Assembly (NCBI RefSeq): GCF_001187435.1
Contig: NZ_LFXA01000009.1
Location: 1-64,000, forward strand
Length of the DNA stretch: 64,000 nucleotides
Direction: 5' to 3'
Source of the DNA: Streptomyces caatingaensis
GTDB taxonomy: Bacteria; Actinomycetota; Actinomycetes; Streptomycetales; Streptomycetaceae
Of this stretch, positions 49,246-57,975 are shown piece after piece (position 1 is the first letter of the stretch; every line of letters starts with the position of its first letter). The notes beneath the pieces are model-generated. The model worked only from the letters and a program-made list of their open reading frames with translations, was not told the origin of the DNA and did no database searches. Both the position numbers and the translations under genes were made by a program.

Positions 49246-51215
49246 GTGCCGCCGAGAAACCCAAGGCGGCGTCCCGCCGCGGTCCCGCCCCGGCCACCGG
49301 CATCATGCGCCACATGGGCGGCCAGCCCACCGAGAAGTCCATGGACTTCAAGGGCTCCAGCCGCCGGCTGTTCGCCCGGATGCGGCCGGAGAAGGCCAGA
49401 GTCGCGACCGTGCTGCTGCTCGGCGTGGCCAGTGTGGCGCTCACCGTCGTCGGCCCCAAGGTCCTCGGCCACGCCACGGACCTGATCTTCTCCGGGGTCA
49501 TCGGCGCGCAGATGCCCGCCGGCACCTCCCGCGAGCAGGCCCTGGAGGGGCTGCGGCACTCCGGTCACGGCAACGTCGCCGACGTCCTGTCCGGCGTCGA
49601 CTTCACCCCCGGCCAGGGCATCGACTTCGACGCGGTCGGCACCGTGCTGCTGTGGGTGCTGCTGATCTACGTGGGCGCCTCCCTCTTCAGCTTCCTCCAG
49701 GGGCGGGTCGTCACCACGGCCATCCAGCGCACCGTCTTCCGGCTGCGGCAGGACGTCGAGGAGAAGCTCGGCCGGCTGCCGCTGAGCTACTTCGACAAGC
49801 AGCAGCGCGGCGAGGTCCTCTCCCGGGCCACCAACGACATCGACAACATCGCGCAGACCCTCCAGCAGACGCTCAGCCAGATCATGGCGTCCGTCCTGAC
49901 CATCGTCGGCGTGCTCGCCATGATGTTCTGGATCTCCTGGCTGCTGGCCCTGGTCGCGCTCGTCACCGTGCCCGTCTCGGTGTTGGTCGCCACCGCCGTC
50001 GGCAAGCGCGCGCAGCCGCAGTTCGTCGCCCAGTGGGCCTCGACGGGCAAGCTCAACGCGCACATCGAGGAGATGTACACCGGGCACTCGCTGGTCAAGG
50101 TCTTCGGCCGGCAGCAGGAGTCCGCCGAGATCTTCCGCCGGGAGAACGAGGAGCTCTACCGGGCCGGTTTCAAGGCCCAGTTCATATCCGGGCTCATCCA
50201 GCCCGCGATGATGTTCATCGGCAACCTCAACTACGTGCTCGTCGCCGTCGTCGGCGGACTGCGCGTCGCGAGCGGGTCGTTGTCGATCGGTGACGTCCAG
50301 GCGTTCATCCAGTACTCGCGCCAGTTCAGCCAGCCGCTGACGCAGGTGGCCTCCATGGCCAACCTCGTCCAGTCCGGCGTCGCCTCCGCCGAGCGCGTCT
50401 TCGAACTCCTCGACGCGGACGAGCAGTCGGCGGAGCCGGCGGACGCGCGGGCGCTCGGGCCGGTGCGCGGCGAGGTCTCCTTCGAGAAGGTGTCCTTCCG
50501 CTACGACGCCGACAAGCCGCTGATCGACGACCTGACGCTGACCGTCCGGCCCGGCCAGACGGTCGCCATCGTCGGGCCGACGGGGGCCGGCAAGACCACC
50601 CTGGTCAATCTGCTCATGCGCTTCTACGAGGTCGGGGGCGGGCGCATCACGCTGGACGGGGTCGACATCGCGTCCCTGTCCCGTGAGGAACTCCGTTCCC
50701 ACATGGGCATGGTCCTCCAGGACACGTGGCTCTTCGGCGGGACGATCGCGGAGAACATCGCGTACGGGGCGGAGGGCGCCTCGATGGAGCGGATCGTCGC
50801 GGCGGCCAAGGCCACGCACGTCGACCGCTTCGTCCGCACCCTGCCCGACGGGTACGACACCGTCATCGACGACGAGGGGTCCAACGTCTCCGTCGGTGAG
50901 AAGCAGCTGATCACGATCGCCCGGGCGTTCCTCACGGAGCCCGAGATCCTGATCCTGGACGAGGCGACGAGCTCCGTCGACACGCGGACCGAGGTCCTCA
51001 TCCAGCAGGCGATGGCCCAACTGCGCTCCGGCCGCACGAGTTTCGTCATCGCGCACCGTCTGTCCACCATCCGCGACGCGGACGTCATCCTCGTGATGGA
51101 GTCCGGCCGGATCGTCGAGCAGGGCGATCACGAATCGCTCCTCGCCTCCGGCGGTGCCTACGCGCGCCTCTACGCGGCGCAGTTCGCGCAGCCGGTGGTG
51201 GCGGAGGGGGCGTAG
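49242..51215 (+). CDS. ABC exporter half-transporter B (canonical site)
   Basis: 657 aa, GTG start. Exporter domain with an extended first outer loop (residues about 85-130) and NBD: Walker A GPTGAGKTT, signature NVSVGEKQL (degenerate, normally LSGGQ), Walker B EILILDEATSSVD with catalytic Glu, switch His VIAHRLSTI. It supplies the catalytic Walker half, completed by the canonical signature of the first subunit; the other ATP site is degenerate from both sides. This is exactly the asymmetric heterodimer pattern known from TM287/288. 80 residues longer than partner. Confidence 0.93.
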   Translation: MSAAEKPKAASRRGPAPATGIMRHMGGQPTEKSMDFKGSSRRLFARMRPEKARVATVLLLGVASVALTVVGPKVLGHATDLIFSGVIGAQMPAGTSREQALEGLRHSGHGNVADVLSGVDFTPGQGIDFDAVGTVLLWVLLIYVGASLFSFLQGRVVTTAIQRTVFRLRQDVEEKLGRLPLSYFDKQQRGEVLSRATNDIDNIAQTLQQTLSQIMASVLTIVGVLAMMFWISWLLALVALVTVPVSVLVATAVGKRAQPQFVAQWASTGKLNAHIEEMYTGHSLVKVFGRQQESAEIFRRENEELYRAGFKAQFISGLIQPAMMFIGNLNYVLVAVVGGLRVASGSLSIGDVQAFIQYSRQFSQPLTQVASMANLVQSGVASAERVFELLDADEQSAEPADARALGPVRGEVSFEKVSFRYDADKPLIDDLTLTVRPGQTVAIVGPTGAGKTTLVNLLMRFYEVGGGRITLDGVDIASLSREELRSHMGMVLQDTWLFGGTIAENIAYGAEGASMERIVAAAKATHVDRFVRTLPDGYDTVIDDEGSNVSVGEKQLITIARAFLTEPEILILDEATSSVDTRTEVLIQQAMAQLRSGRTSFVIAHRLSTIRDADVILVMESGRIVEQGDHESLLASGGAYARLYAAQFAQPVVAEGA

Positions 51216-51687
51216 GGGCGTAGGGCCCGTGCCGGTGAGGGGGTTTTGCCCCAGCACCGCCCTTTCACCGTTTCTTCCGGGGCGAGCCCCGGGTTCCTCC
51301 GGGGCAGGCCCCGACCCCCGACCGCGCTCCGCGCGGTGAGCGGGGGCTCCGCCCCCTGCACCCCGGGCGGGGCTGCGCGCCTGCGCCCTGCTGGGGGGCG
51401 GGGGCCGGCACTCTCGCGCCGTGCTCTGCTCGGGGGGGGCGGGAGTTGCGCTCCCTGCGCCCTCGGGTGGGGCTGCGCCCAGTGATCCCCGGGCTGGGCT
51501 GCACGCCTGCCCCCCCGCCGGGGGCCGCGCCCCCAGTCTCCTCTCCGGGGCTCCGCCCCGGACCCCGCAACCCCGCGCTCCGCGCGGGGAGCCTGCGGAC
51601 GAGCGCGGCGCAGCCGCGTTGCCCCGCGCGGTAGTGCGGCAGGAACGGAGTGAGGGGGCCCCTCGGGGGAGGGGCCGGGGGGCAGGT
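51216..51687. repeat. Non-coding repeat-rich spacer
   Basis: About 470 bp with no credible gene. It contains GGGGGTTTTGCCCCAGC (51240 on), CCTTTCACCGTTTC (51262 on) shared with the pit-pstB spacer, and many short CTCCGCCCC/GGGGCGGAG-type units. GC-rich dyads are frequent; no promoter-like AT-rich stretch. Confidence 0.5.
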
Positions 51688-52510
51688 CTACCCCGCCGCC
51701 CATCGGGCGATCCGTTCCAGCAGGGCGGCTTCCGCCGCTCCCTCCGCATGGCCGAAGCCCCGTTCGATCCACAGCTCTGCGGTGGGGGCGGCCGTGGCGA
51801 GGGATCGGGGGTGGTCGAGGGGGAAGTACGCGTCCCGGTCGCCGTGGACGATGAGCAGTGGGCGGGGGGCGATGCGTGCCGCTGCTGCCACGGGGGGAGA
51901 GGGGGACCGGGTCCCAGGGGGTGGCGTGGACGCGGGTGCGGAGGCCGAGCCGGGTGGCGAGGCGGCCGGAGGGGCGGGTCACGGCCCAGTGGAGGCGTCG
52001 CATGGGAGCGGTTCCGCGGTAGAACCAGCGGGCGGGCGAGCTGACGGACACGACGGCGTCCGCGTGTGCTCCCGTGCGCCCCGCGTGCTCCGGAACGGGC
52101 CCGGGTACGTACAGGCCGCCGTGCCGCAGCACCACCGATCCGCCCATGGAGAACCCCACGGTGGCCACCCGCCGGTGCCCCAGCGAGCGGGCCCACCGTA
52201 CGGCCGCGGCCAGGTCGAGGACCTCGCGGTCGCCGACGGTGGAGCGGCCGCCGGAGCGGCCGTGGCCCCGGAAGGAGAAGGTGACGACGGCCGCGTGCCG
52301 GGCGAGGACCGCGGCCGCGCGCCGCAGGGCGGGCCGGTCGAGGGAGCCGCCGAAGCCGTGGGCCACCACGAGGACGGAGTCCCCCGGGCCGGGCCGGTAG
52401 GACGCCTCGAGCCGCACCCCGTCCGCCGTCAAGAGGACGATGCGATGACCACCCGAAGTGATCGACGAAACACAAGGTCGGGCAAAGTCGCCGGGGCCCG
52501 GGGAAGTCAT
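51688..52510 (-). pseudogene. Alpha/beta hydrolase, frameshifted
   Basis: The N-terminal two thirds are in one frame (SVLVVAHGFGGSLDRPALRR, FSFRGHGRSGG, nucleophile elbow VGFSMGGSVV) and the C-terminal part (RIAPRPLLIVHGDRDAYFPLDHPRS with Asp, RGFGHAEGAAE with His) in another. They join at a C6 tract (plus strand G6 at 51892-51897); five C would restore one open frame of about 273 codons. The full catalytic triad is otherwise intact. Either a recent natural frameshift or a sequencing error in the homopolymer. Start at the ATG 52510 is likely but not sure. Substrate is unknown. Confidence 0.8.
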
Positions 52511-52685
52511 GTGGGTTATTCTGCTGCGCAGAGAGGATCCGGGCAGAGCCGCCCCCGGGTCCTTTTGTGCATTCGGGCACCCGTACTCTCCCCCGCATCC
52601 GTGGCGGGGACCGAGGAGGAACCGACGTCATGGGCGAGCGAAGCGAGCACGCGAAAGGTACGAACCGGGACGGCGGTGACCGCCG

Positions 52686-53474
52686 ATGAGCTCCTTGCTG
52701 CTGCTGACGAACGCCCTCCAGCCCTCCGCCGAGGTACTGCCCGCGCTCGGACTGCTGCTGCACAGCGTGCGCGTGGCCCCGGCCGAGGGCCCGGCCCTGG
52801 TGGACGTGCCGGGGGCCGACGTCATACTGATCGACGGCCGGCGGGGCCTCCCGCACGTCCGCAGCCTGTGCCAGCTGCTGCGCTCGACCGGCCCGGGCTG
52901 CCCGCTGATCCTGGTGGTCACCGAGGGCGGGCTGGCGGCCGTCACCGCGGACTGGGGCGTGGACGACGTCCTCCTCGACACCGCGGGCCCGGCCGAGGTG
53001 GAGGCGCGGCTGCGGCTGGCGATGGGCCGGCAGCAGATCTCGGCGGACGACAGCCCGATGGAGATCCGCACCGGTGACCTCTCCGTGGACGAGGCGACGT
53101 ACAGCGCCAAGCTCAAGGGCCGGGTGCTGGACCTCACCTTCAAGGAGTTCGAGCTGCTGAAGTACCTGGCGCAGCACCCGGGGCGGGTGTTCACCCGGGC
53201 CCAGCTGCTCCAGGAGGTCTGGGGCTACGACTACTTCGGCGGCACCCGCACCGTGGACGTCCACGTGCGGCGGCTGCGGGCGAAGCTGGGGCCCGAGCAC
53301 GAGTCCTTGATCGGCACTGTCCGGAACGTCGGCTACCGCTTCGTCCTCCCGGAAAAGCCGGAGAAGCCGGAGAAATCTGAGAAGCCGGACCCGGCCGACC
53401 CGCCCGCGGCCCCGGCCGCGGTCGCCGCCCCCGAGCCCGCGCGGACGAAGAGCGCTCGACCGGCCAAACGGTAG
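52686..53474 (+). CDS. glnR: Nitrogen master regulator GlnR
   Basis: 262 aa, ATG start. OmpR-family orphan: N-terminal atypical receiver ([52 protein letters not shown]), C-terminal winged helix with [50 protein letters not shown]. The sequence matches streptomycete GlnR (SCO4159). It activates glnA, amtB-glnK-glnD and others under low nitrogen. There is no cognate kinase here, as in other GlnR loci. The tail carries [13 protein letters not shown] repeats and an Ala/Pro stretch, longer than needed. Confidence 0.95.
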   Translation: MSSLLLLTNALQPSAEVLPALGLLLHSVRVAPAEGPALVDVPGADVILIDGRRGLPHVRSLCQLLRSTGPGCPLILVVTEGGLAAVTADWGVDDVLLDTAGPAEVEARLRLAMGRQQISADDSPMEIRTGDLSVDEATYSAKLKGRVLDLTFKEFELLKYLAQHPGRVFTRAQLLQEVWGYDYFGGTRTVDVHVRRLRAKLGPEHESLIGTVRNVGYRFVLPEKPEKPEKSEKPDPADPPAAPAAVAAPEPARTKSARPAKR

Positions 53475-53485
53475 GTGGACCCGCG

Positions 53486-53491
53486 TAGACT
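53486..53491 (+). promoter_or_regulatory. -10 box, probable leaderless promoter of lacI-type gene
   Basis: TAGACT ends 7 nt before the GTG at 53499. No Shine-Dalgarno between. It supports the 53499 start over the in-frame GTG at 53475. Confidence 0.55.
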
Positions 53492-53498
53492 GCCCGCC

Positions 53499-54521
53499 GT
53501 GGCCAAGGTGACGCGGGACGATGTGGCGAGGCTGGCGGGGACATCCACCGCGGTGGTCAGCTACGTCATCAACAATGGACCGCGCCCGGTGGCACCGGCG
53601 ACGCGGGAGCGGGTGCTGGCCGCGATCAAGGAGCTGGGCTACCGGCCGGACCGGGTCGCCCAGGCCATGGCCTCCCGCCGCACGGACCTCATAGGCCTGA
53701 TCGTCCCGGACGCGCGGCAGCCGTTCTTCGCGGAGATGGCGCACGCGGTCGAACAGGCCGCGGCGGAGCGCGGCAAGATGGTCCTCGTCGGCAACTCCGA
53801 CTACCTCGACGAGCGCGAAGTCCACTATCTGCGGGCCTTCCTGGGCATGCGGGTCTCCGGGCTGATCCTCATCAGCCAGGGCCCCAGCGAGCACGCCGCC
53901 CTGGAGATCGACGCGTGGGACGCCCGCGTCGTGCTGATGCACCGCCGCCCCGACGCGATCGACGACGTCGCGGTGGTGACGGACGACGTCGGCGGCGCCC
54001 AGCTCGCCACCCGCCACCTCCTGGAGCACGGCCACCCCTATGTCGCCTGCCTCGGCGGCCTGGAGCACACCCCCGCCGTCGGCGACCCCGTCACCGACCA
54101 CGTCGAGGGCTGGCGCCGGGCCATGCGCGAGGCCGGCCGGCCCACCGAGGGCCGCCTCTTCCAGGCCCCCTACAACCGGTACGACGCCTACCGGGTCGCC
54201 CTGGAGCTGCTGGCCGGCCCCGACCGGCCGCCGGCCATCGTCTGCGCCACCGACGACCAGGCCATCGGCGTCCTGCGGGCCGCGCGGGAGCTGCGCATCG
54301 ACATCCCCGGCGAGCTGGCCGTGGCCGGCTTCGACGACGTCAAGGAGGCGGCCCTCACGGATCCGCCGCTGACGACGGTGTCGTCGGACCGGCAGGCGAT
54401 GGCCCGCTCGGCGGTGGATCTCGTCCTGGACGACGGGCTGCGGTTCACCGGAACGCGGCGGGAGCGGCTGAAGCAGTTCCCCTCGGCGCTGGTGGTGCGG
54501 CGCTCCTGCGGCTGCGGCTGA
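53499..54521 (+). CDS. LacI-family transcriptional regulator
   Basis: 340 aa from the GTG at 53499. [39 protein letters not shown], with [23 protein letters not shown] hinge. The periplasmic-binding-like core has [37 protein letters not shown] and [18 protein letters not shown]. Effector is unknown. 24 bp after glnR but with its own promoter. Not paired with a sugar transporter, so its target is not evident. C-terminus ends RRSCGCG. Confidence 0.9.
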   Translation: MAKVTRDDVARLAGTSTAVVSYVINNGPRPVAPATRERVLAAIKELGYRPDRVAQAMASRRTDLIGLIVPDARQPFFAEMAHAVEQAAAERGKMVLVGNSDYLDEREVHYLRAFLGMRVSGLILISQGPSEHAALEIDAWDARVVLMHRRPDAIDDVAVVTDDVGGAQLATRHLLEHGHPYVACLGGLEHTPAVGDPVTDHVEGWRRAMREAGRPTEGRLFQAPYNRYDAYRVALELLAGPDRPPAIVCATDDQAIGVLRAARELRIDIPGELAVAGFDDVKEAALTDPPLTTVSSDRQAMARSAVDLVLDDGLRFTGTRRERLKQFPSALVVRRSCGCG

Positions 54522-54583
54522 ACCGCCGCGCGTCAGGGCCGCCCGCGCAGCGCGCTCGAGCGGCGCAGCGCTTCTGGCGCCCT

Positions 54584-54600
54584 TCTCAGCCCTCGCTCAG
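54584..54600 (+). promoter_or_regulatory. CTCAG direct repeats before htrA-type gene
   Basis: CTCAG at 54584-54588 and 54596-54600, with TTCTCA again at 54605-54610. Spacing of about one helical turn suggests a response-regulator site, possibly that of the downstream two-component system. Confidence 0.3.
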
Positions 54601-54634
54601 ACTGTTCTCATGAACCGGGAGGACAGTCGTAGAC

Positions 54635-55732
54635 ATGACGACGGAGAACCCCCGCCACGGCGGCCCCCAGCACCCTGACCAGCCCGTCCACGCCTGGCCG
54701 AGCCCCCCGCCGCACCCGCCGCAGGCCCCGGTGAGCACCCCGGAGGGCGCCACCGTGTGGCCGGGAGGCGGCGGCCACGGCGGGGACGGCGGCCACGGCC
54801 CCTACCCGTACGCCGGCTTCGCCGCGGCCCCCGTCCCGGCCCCCGCCCCCGGGGAGCGCCGCAGGCCCCGCCGCGCCGGCGCCCTCGTCGCCGCCTGCGC
54901 GCTCGTCGCGGCCCTGGTGGGCGGCGGCTCGGCGGCCCTGGTGGGCGGGCTGACCGGGAAGGACGGCGGCGGCAGCGGGCAGAGCACCCAGGTGCAGAAC
55001 GCCTCCGTCAAGAGCGGCGGGGTCAGCGCCGTCGCCCAGGCCGTCAGCCCCAGCATCGTGGAGATCAAGGCGAACACCGACGGCGGCCGCTCCACCGGCT
55101 CCGGCGTGATCATCAGCGCGGACGGCGAGGTCGTCACCAACAACCACGTCGTCGCGGGCGCCGACACCGTCCAGGTCACCCTGAACGACGGCAGCACGAA
55201 GACGGCCAAGGTCGTCGGCACCGACCCCGGCAAGGACCTCGCGCTGATAAAGATCCAGGGCGCCTCCGGCCTCAAGGCCGCCAAGCTGGGCGACTCCGGC
55301 AAGCTGAAGGTCGGCGACCAGGTCGTGGCCATCGGCTCCCCCGAGGGCCTCACCGGCACCGTCACCAGCGGCATCGTCTCCGCCCTCAACCGCGAGGTCA
55401 CCGTCCCCAAGGAGTCCGGCGGCGGCAGCCGGCAGCCGCAGCGCCAGTGGCCGTTCGAGTTCGGCGGCAACCAGTACAACGGCGACACCGGCTCGTCCCG
55501 CACCACCTACAAGGCGATCCAGACCGACGCCTCCCTCAACCCCGGCAACTCCGGCGGCGCCCTCATCAACATGAACGGCGAGATCATCGGCATCAACTCG
55601 GCCATGTTCGCCCCGGGTTCGGGCGGCGGCTCCTCCGACACCGCCGGCAGCGTCGGCCTCGGCTTCGCCATCCCGGTCAACGACGTGAAGGCCGACCTCG
55701 CCTCGCTGCGCGCGGGCGGCAGCGGCGACTGA
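54635..55732 (+). CDS. HtrA-like trypsin-type serine protease, membrane-anchored
   Basis: 365 aa, ATG start after GGGAGGACAG. Pro/Gly-rich cytoplasmic N-terminus, one membrane helix (GALVAACALVAALVGGGSAAL), then an S1C protease domain: catalytic His in VVTNNHVVAGAD, Asp in DPGKDLALIKI, Ser in LNPGNSGGALINMNG. There is no PDZ domain: the protein ends just after the protease fold (KADLASLRAGGSGD), unlike DegP, DegS and PepD. It is an extracytoplasmic quality-control or regulated protease. It is followed by a two-component system; mycobacterial MprAB controls HtrA-like PepD, a close parallel. Confidence 0.92.
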   Translation: MTTENPRHGGPQHPDQPVHAWPSPPPHPPQAPVSTPEGATVWPGGGGHGGDGGHGPYPYAGFAAAPVPAPAPGERRRPRRAGALVAACALVAALVGGGSAALVGGLTGKDGGGSGQSTQVQNASVKSGGVSAVAQAVSPSIVEIKANTDGGRSTGSGVIISADGEVVTNNHVVAGADTVQVTLNDGSTKTAKVVGTDPGKDLALIKIQGASGLKAAKLGDSGKLKVGDQVVAIGSPEGLTGTVTSGIVSALNREVTVPKESGGGSRQPQRQWPFEFGGNQYNGDTGSSRTTYKAIQTDASLNPGNSGGALINMNGEIIGINSAMFAPGSGGGSSDTAGSVGLGFAIPVNDVKADLASLRAGGSGD

Positions 55733-55804
55733 GCGCGTGACCGACCGCATGCGAAGCTGGGGATCAGCAGCCGTTCGCCGAGCACCAGCACACGAGGTAC
55801 GCCG

Positions 55805-56521
55805 ATGAGCCCCGCCGACCCCGCCCGCATCCTGGTCGTGGACGACGAACCCGCCGTCCGCGAGGCCCTCCGCCGCAGCCTCGCCTTCGAGGGCTACGCC
55901 ACGGAGCTCGCCGTCGACGGCCTGGACGCGGTCGAGAAGACGGCGGCCTACGACCCCGAACTGATCGTCCTCGACGTGCTGATGCCCCGCATGGACGGCC
56001 TCACCGCCGCCCGCCGGCTGCGCGCCTCCGGCGTCACCACCCCCATCCTCATGCTCACCGCCCGCGACACCGTCGGCGACCGCGTCACCGGCCTCGACGC
56101 CGGCGCGGACGACTACCTCGTCAAGCCCTTCGAGCTCGACGAACTCCTCGCCCGCATCCGCGCCCTGCTGCGCCGCAGCTCGTACGCCGCCGCCACGGCG
56201 CCCGCCGAGGAGCCGCCCACCCTCGCCTTCGCCGACCTGCGGATGGACCCCGTGACCCGGGAGGTCACCCGCGGCGACCGCAAGGTCGAGCTCACCCGCA
56301 CCGAGTTCACCCTCCTCGAACTCTTCCTCCACCACCCCCGCCAGGTGCTCACCCGCGAGCAGATCCTCAAGCAGGTCTGGGGCTTCGACTTCGAGCCGTC
56401 CTCCAACTCCCTGGACGTGTACGTGATGTACCTGCGGCGCAAGACCGAGGCGGGTGGCGAGCCCCGGCTGGTGCACACCGTGCGCGGGGTCGGCTACGTC
56501 CTGCGGGCGGACGGCGAATGA
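55805..56521 (+). CDS. OmpR-family response regulator (MprA-like)
   Basis: 238 aa, ATG start. Receiver: [28 protein letters not shown], phosphorylation Asp in [13 protein letters not shown], Thr in ILMLTARD and Lys in [21 protein letters not shown]. Winged helix: [51 protein letters not shown]. The best parallel is MprA of mycobacteria or CseB-type. It is coupled to the kinase by an ATGA overlap. It probably regulates the HtrA-like gene 73 bp upstream. Confidence 0.93.
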   Translation: MSPADPARILVVDDEPAVREALRRSLAFEGYATELAVDGLDAVEKTAAYDPELIVLDVLMPRMDGLTAARRLRASGVTTPILMLTARDTVGDRVTGLDAGADDYLVKPFELDELLARIRALLRRSSYAAATAPAEEPPTLAFADLRMDPVTREVTRGDRKVELTRTEFTLLELFLHHPRQVLTREQILKQVWGFDFEPSSNSLDVYVMYLRRKTEAGGEPRLVHTVRGVGYVLRADGE

Positions 56522-57942
56522 TCGAGCGCTTCCGCCGGCTGCCGCTGCGCTCCCGGCTCGCCCTGCTGACGGCCGCCGCCGTCGCGGTCGCCGTCGCCGT
56601 GGCGGCGGGCGCCTGCTGGATCCTCACCGGACAGCAGCTGGAGGAGCAGCGGGACACCGCGCTCACCAACCAGAGCGTCGGCACCGACGGCGTCACCCAG
56701 CTCCTGCGGAACTGCGGCACCCAGGTGCCCAAGGAGCTGGTCTACCCCACCCCGTACACCGTCCAGGTCGTCACGTCCGACGGCGTGGTCTGCACCCAGG
56801 TGGGCAAGTCGCCGATCGACGTCGGCCCGGCCGATCTCGCGGTGGCCGACCGGCAGGCGGCCGACGCGCTGCACGACGCGCGCACCAGGGACGGCACGGA
56901 GATGCGCGTCGCCACCAGCCAGGGGCCCGGCGGCACCGCCGTGATGATCGCCCAGCCCACGGGCGACATCGACAAGCCGATGAACGCGCTGGCGCTCGTC
57001 CTCGTCGTCACCGCCGGCATCGGCGTCCTCGGCGCCGCCGCCATCGGCCTGGTCGTCGCCCGCGCCGCGCTGCGCCCGGTGGACCAGCTCACCGACGCCG
57101 CCGAGCACATCGCCCGCACCGAGGACCTGGCCGTGCGCATCCCCGTGGAGGGCGAGGACGAAATCGCCCGCCTCTCCCGCTCGTTCAACTCCATGACGGC
57201 GGCGCTGGCCTCCTCCCGCGACCGGCAGCAGCAGCTCATCGCCGACGCCGGGCACGAACTGCGCACCCCGCTCACCTCGCTGCGCACCAACATCGACCTG
57301 CTCGTCCGCAGCGAGGAGTCCGGGCGGGCGATCCCGCCGGAGGACCGCAAGGAGCTGCTCGGCAGCGTCAAGGCGCAGATGACCGAACTGGCCGGTCTCA
57401 TCGGCGACCTGCAGGAGCTGTCCCGCCCGGACGGGGCGCCGGGCGCCGGTCCGGCGCAGGTGATCGGCCTGCACGAGACGGTCGAACGCGCCCTGGCGCG
57501 GGCGAGGTTGCGCGCCGCCGGGCTCACGCTGGAGGTGGTGGAGCTGGAGCCCTGGTACGTCCGGGCCGAGGCGCCCGCCCTGGAGCGGGCGGTGGTCAAC
57601 CTCCTCGACAACGCGGTCAAGTTCAGCCCGCCCGGCGGCACGGTGGAGATCCGCCTCGCCGCCGGCGAGCTGACCGTCCGCGACCACGGCCCCGGTATCC
57701 CGGCCGACGAACTCCCGCACGTCTTCGACCGTTTCTGGCGTTCGCCGTCCGCCCGCAGCCTCCCCGGCAGCGGCCTCGGCCTGTCGATCGTGGCCCGCAC
57801 CGCGCGCCGGGCGGGCGGCGAGGTGGCGCTGCGCCCGGCGGAGGGCGGCGGCACGGTGGCGGTGCTGCGGCTGCCGGGGGCGCCGGTGGAGCCGCCGGCG
57901 CTGCCGGACGGGCCGGGGACGGCCGAGGGCCCGCGCTCGTGA
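56518..57942 (+). CDS. Sensor histidine kinase (MprB-like)
   Basis: 474 aa, ATG start overlapping the regulator. Two membrane helices ([21 protein letters not shown] and [21 protein letters not shown]) flank a sensor domain of about 120 residues with two Cys ([14 protein letters not shown]). HAMP, then HisKA with the phospho-His in [17 protein letters not shown] box [16 protein letters not shown] box DHGPGIP and [15 protein letters not shown]. It senses an envelope signal and phosphorylates the OmpR-type partner. The Cys pair may form a redox-sensitive disulfide; that is inference. Confidence 0.93.
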   Translation: MIERFRRLPLRSRLALLTAAAVAVAVAVAAGACWILTGQQLEEQRDTALTNQSVGTDGVTQLLRNCGTQVPKELVYPTPYTVQVVTSDGVVCTQVGKSPIDVGPADLAVADRQAADALHDARTRDGTEMRVATSQGPGGTAVMIAQPTGDIDKPMNALALVLVVTAGIGVLGAAAIGLVVARAALRPVDQLTDAAEHIARTEDLAVRIPVEGEDEIARLSRSFNSMTAALASSRDRQQQLIADAGHELRTPLTSLRTNIDLLVRSEESGRAIPPEDRKELLGSVKAQMTELAGLIGDLQELSRPDGAPGAGPAQVIGLHETVERALARARLRAAGLTLEVVELEPWYVRAEAPALERAVVNLLDNAVKFSPPGGTVEIRLAAGELTVRDHGPGIPADELPHVFDRFWRSPSARSLPGSGLGLSIVARTARRAGGEVALRPAEGGGTVAVLRLPGAPVEPPALPDGPGTAEGPRS

Positions 57943-57958
57943 CGGGCGCGGGCCCTCG
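57924..57958. terminator. 13-bp stem terminator after the two-component operon
   Basis: CGAGGGCCCGCGC (57924-57936) pairs exactly with GCGCGGGCCCTCG (57946-57958). It overlaps the kinase stop codon and separates it from the convergent nucleotidase gene. Confidence 0.75.
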
Positions 57959-57975
57959 GGAGGAGACCGGGAGGG

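Noticed and set aside
49197..54101. 1634-aa minus-strand open frame
   Set aside because: Antisense of the ABC exporter, glnR and lacI-type genes; long only because of high GC.
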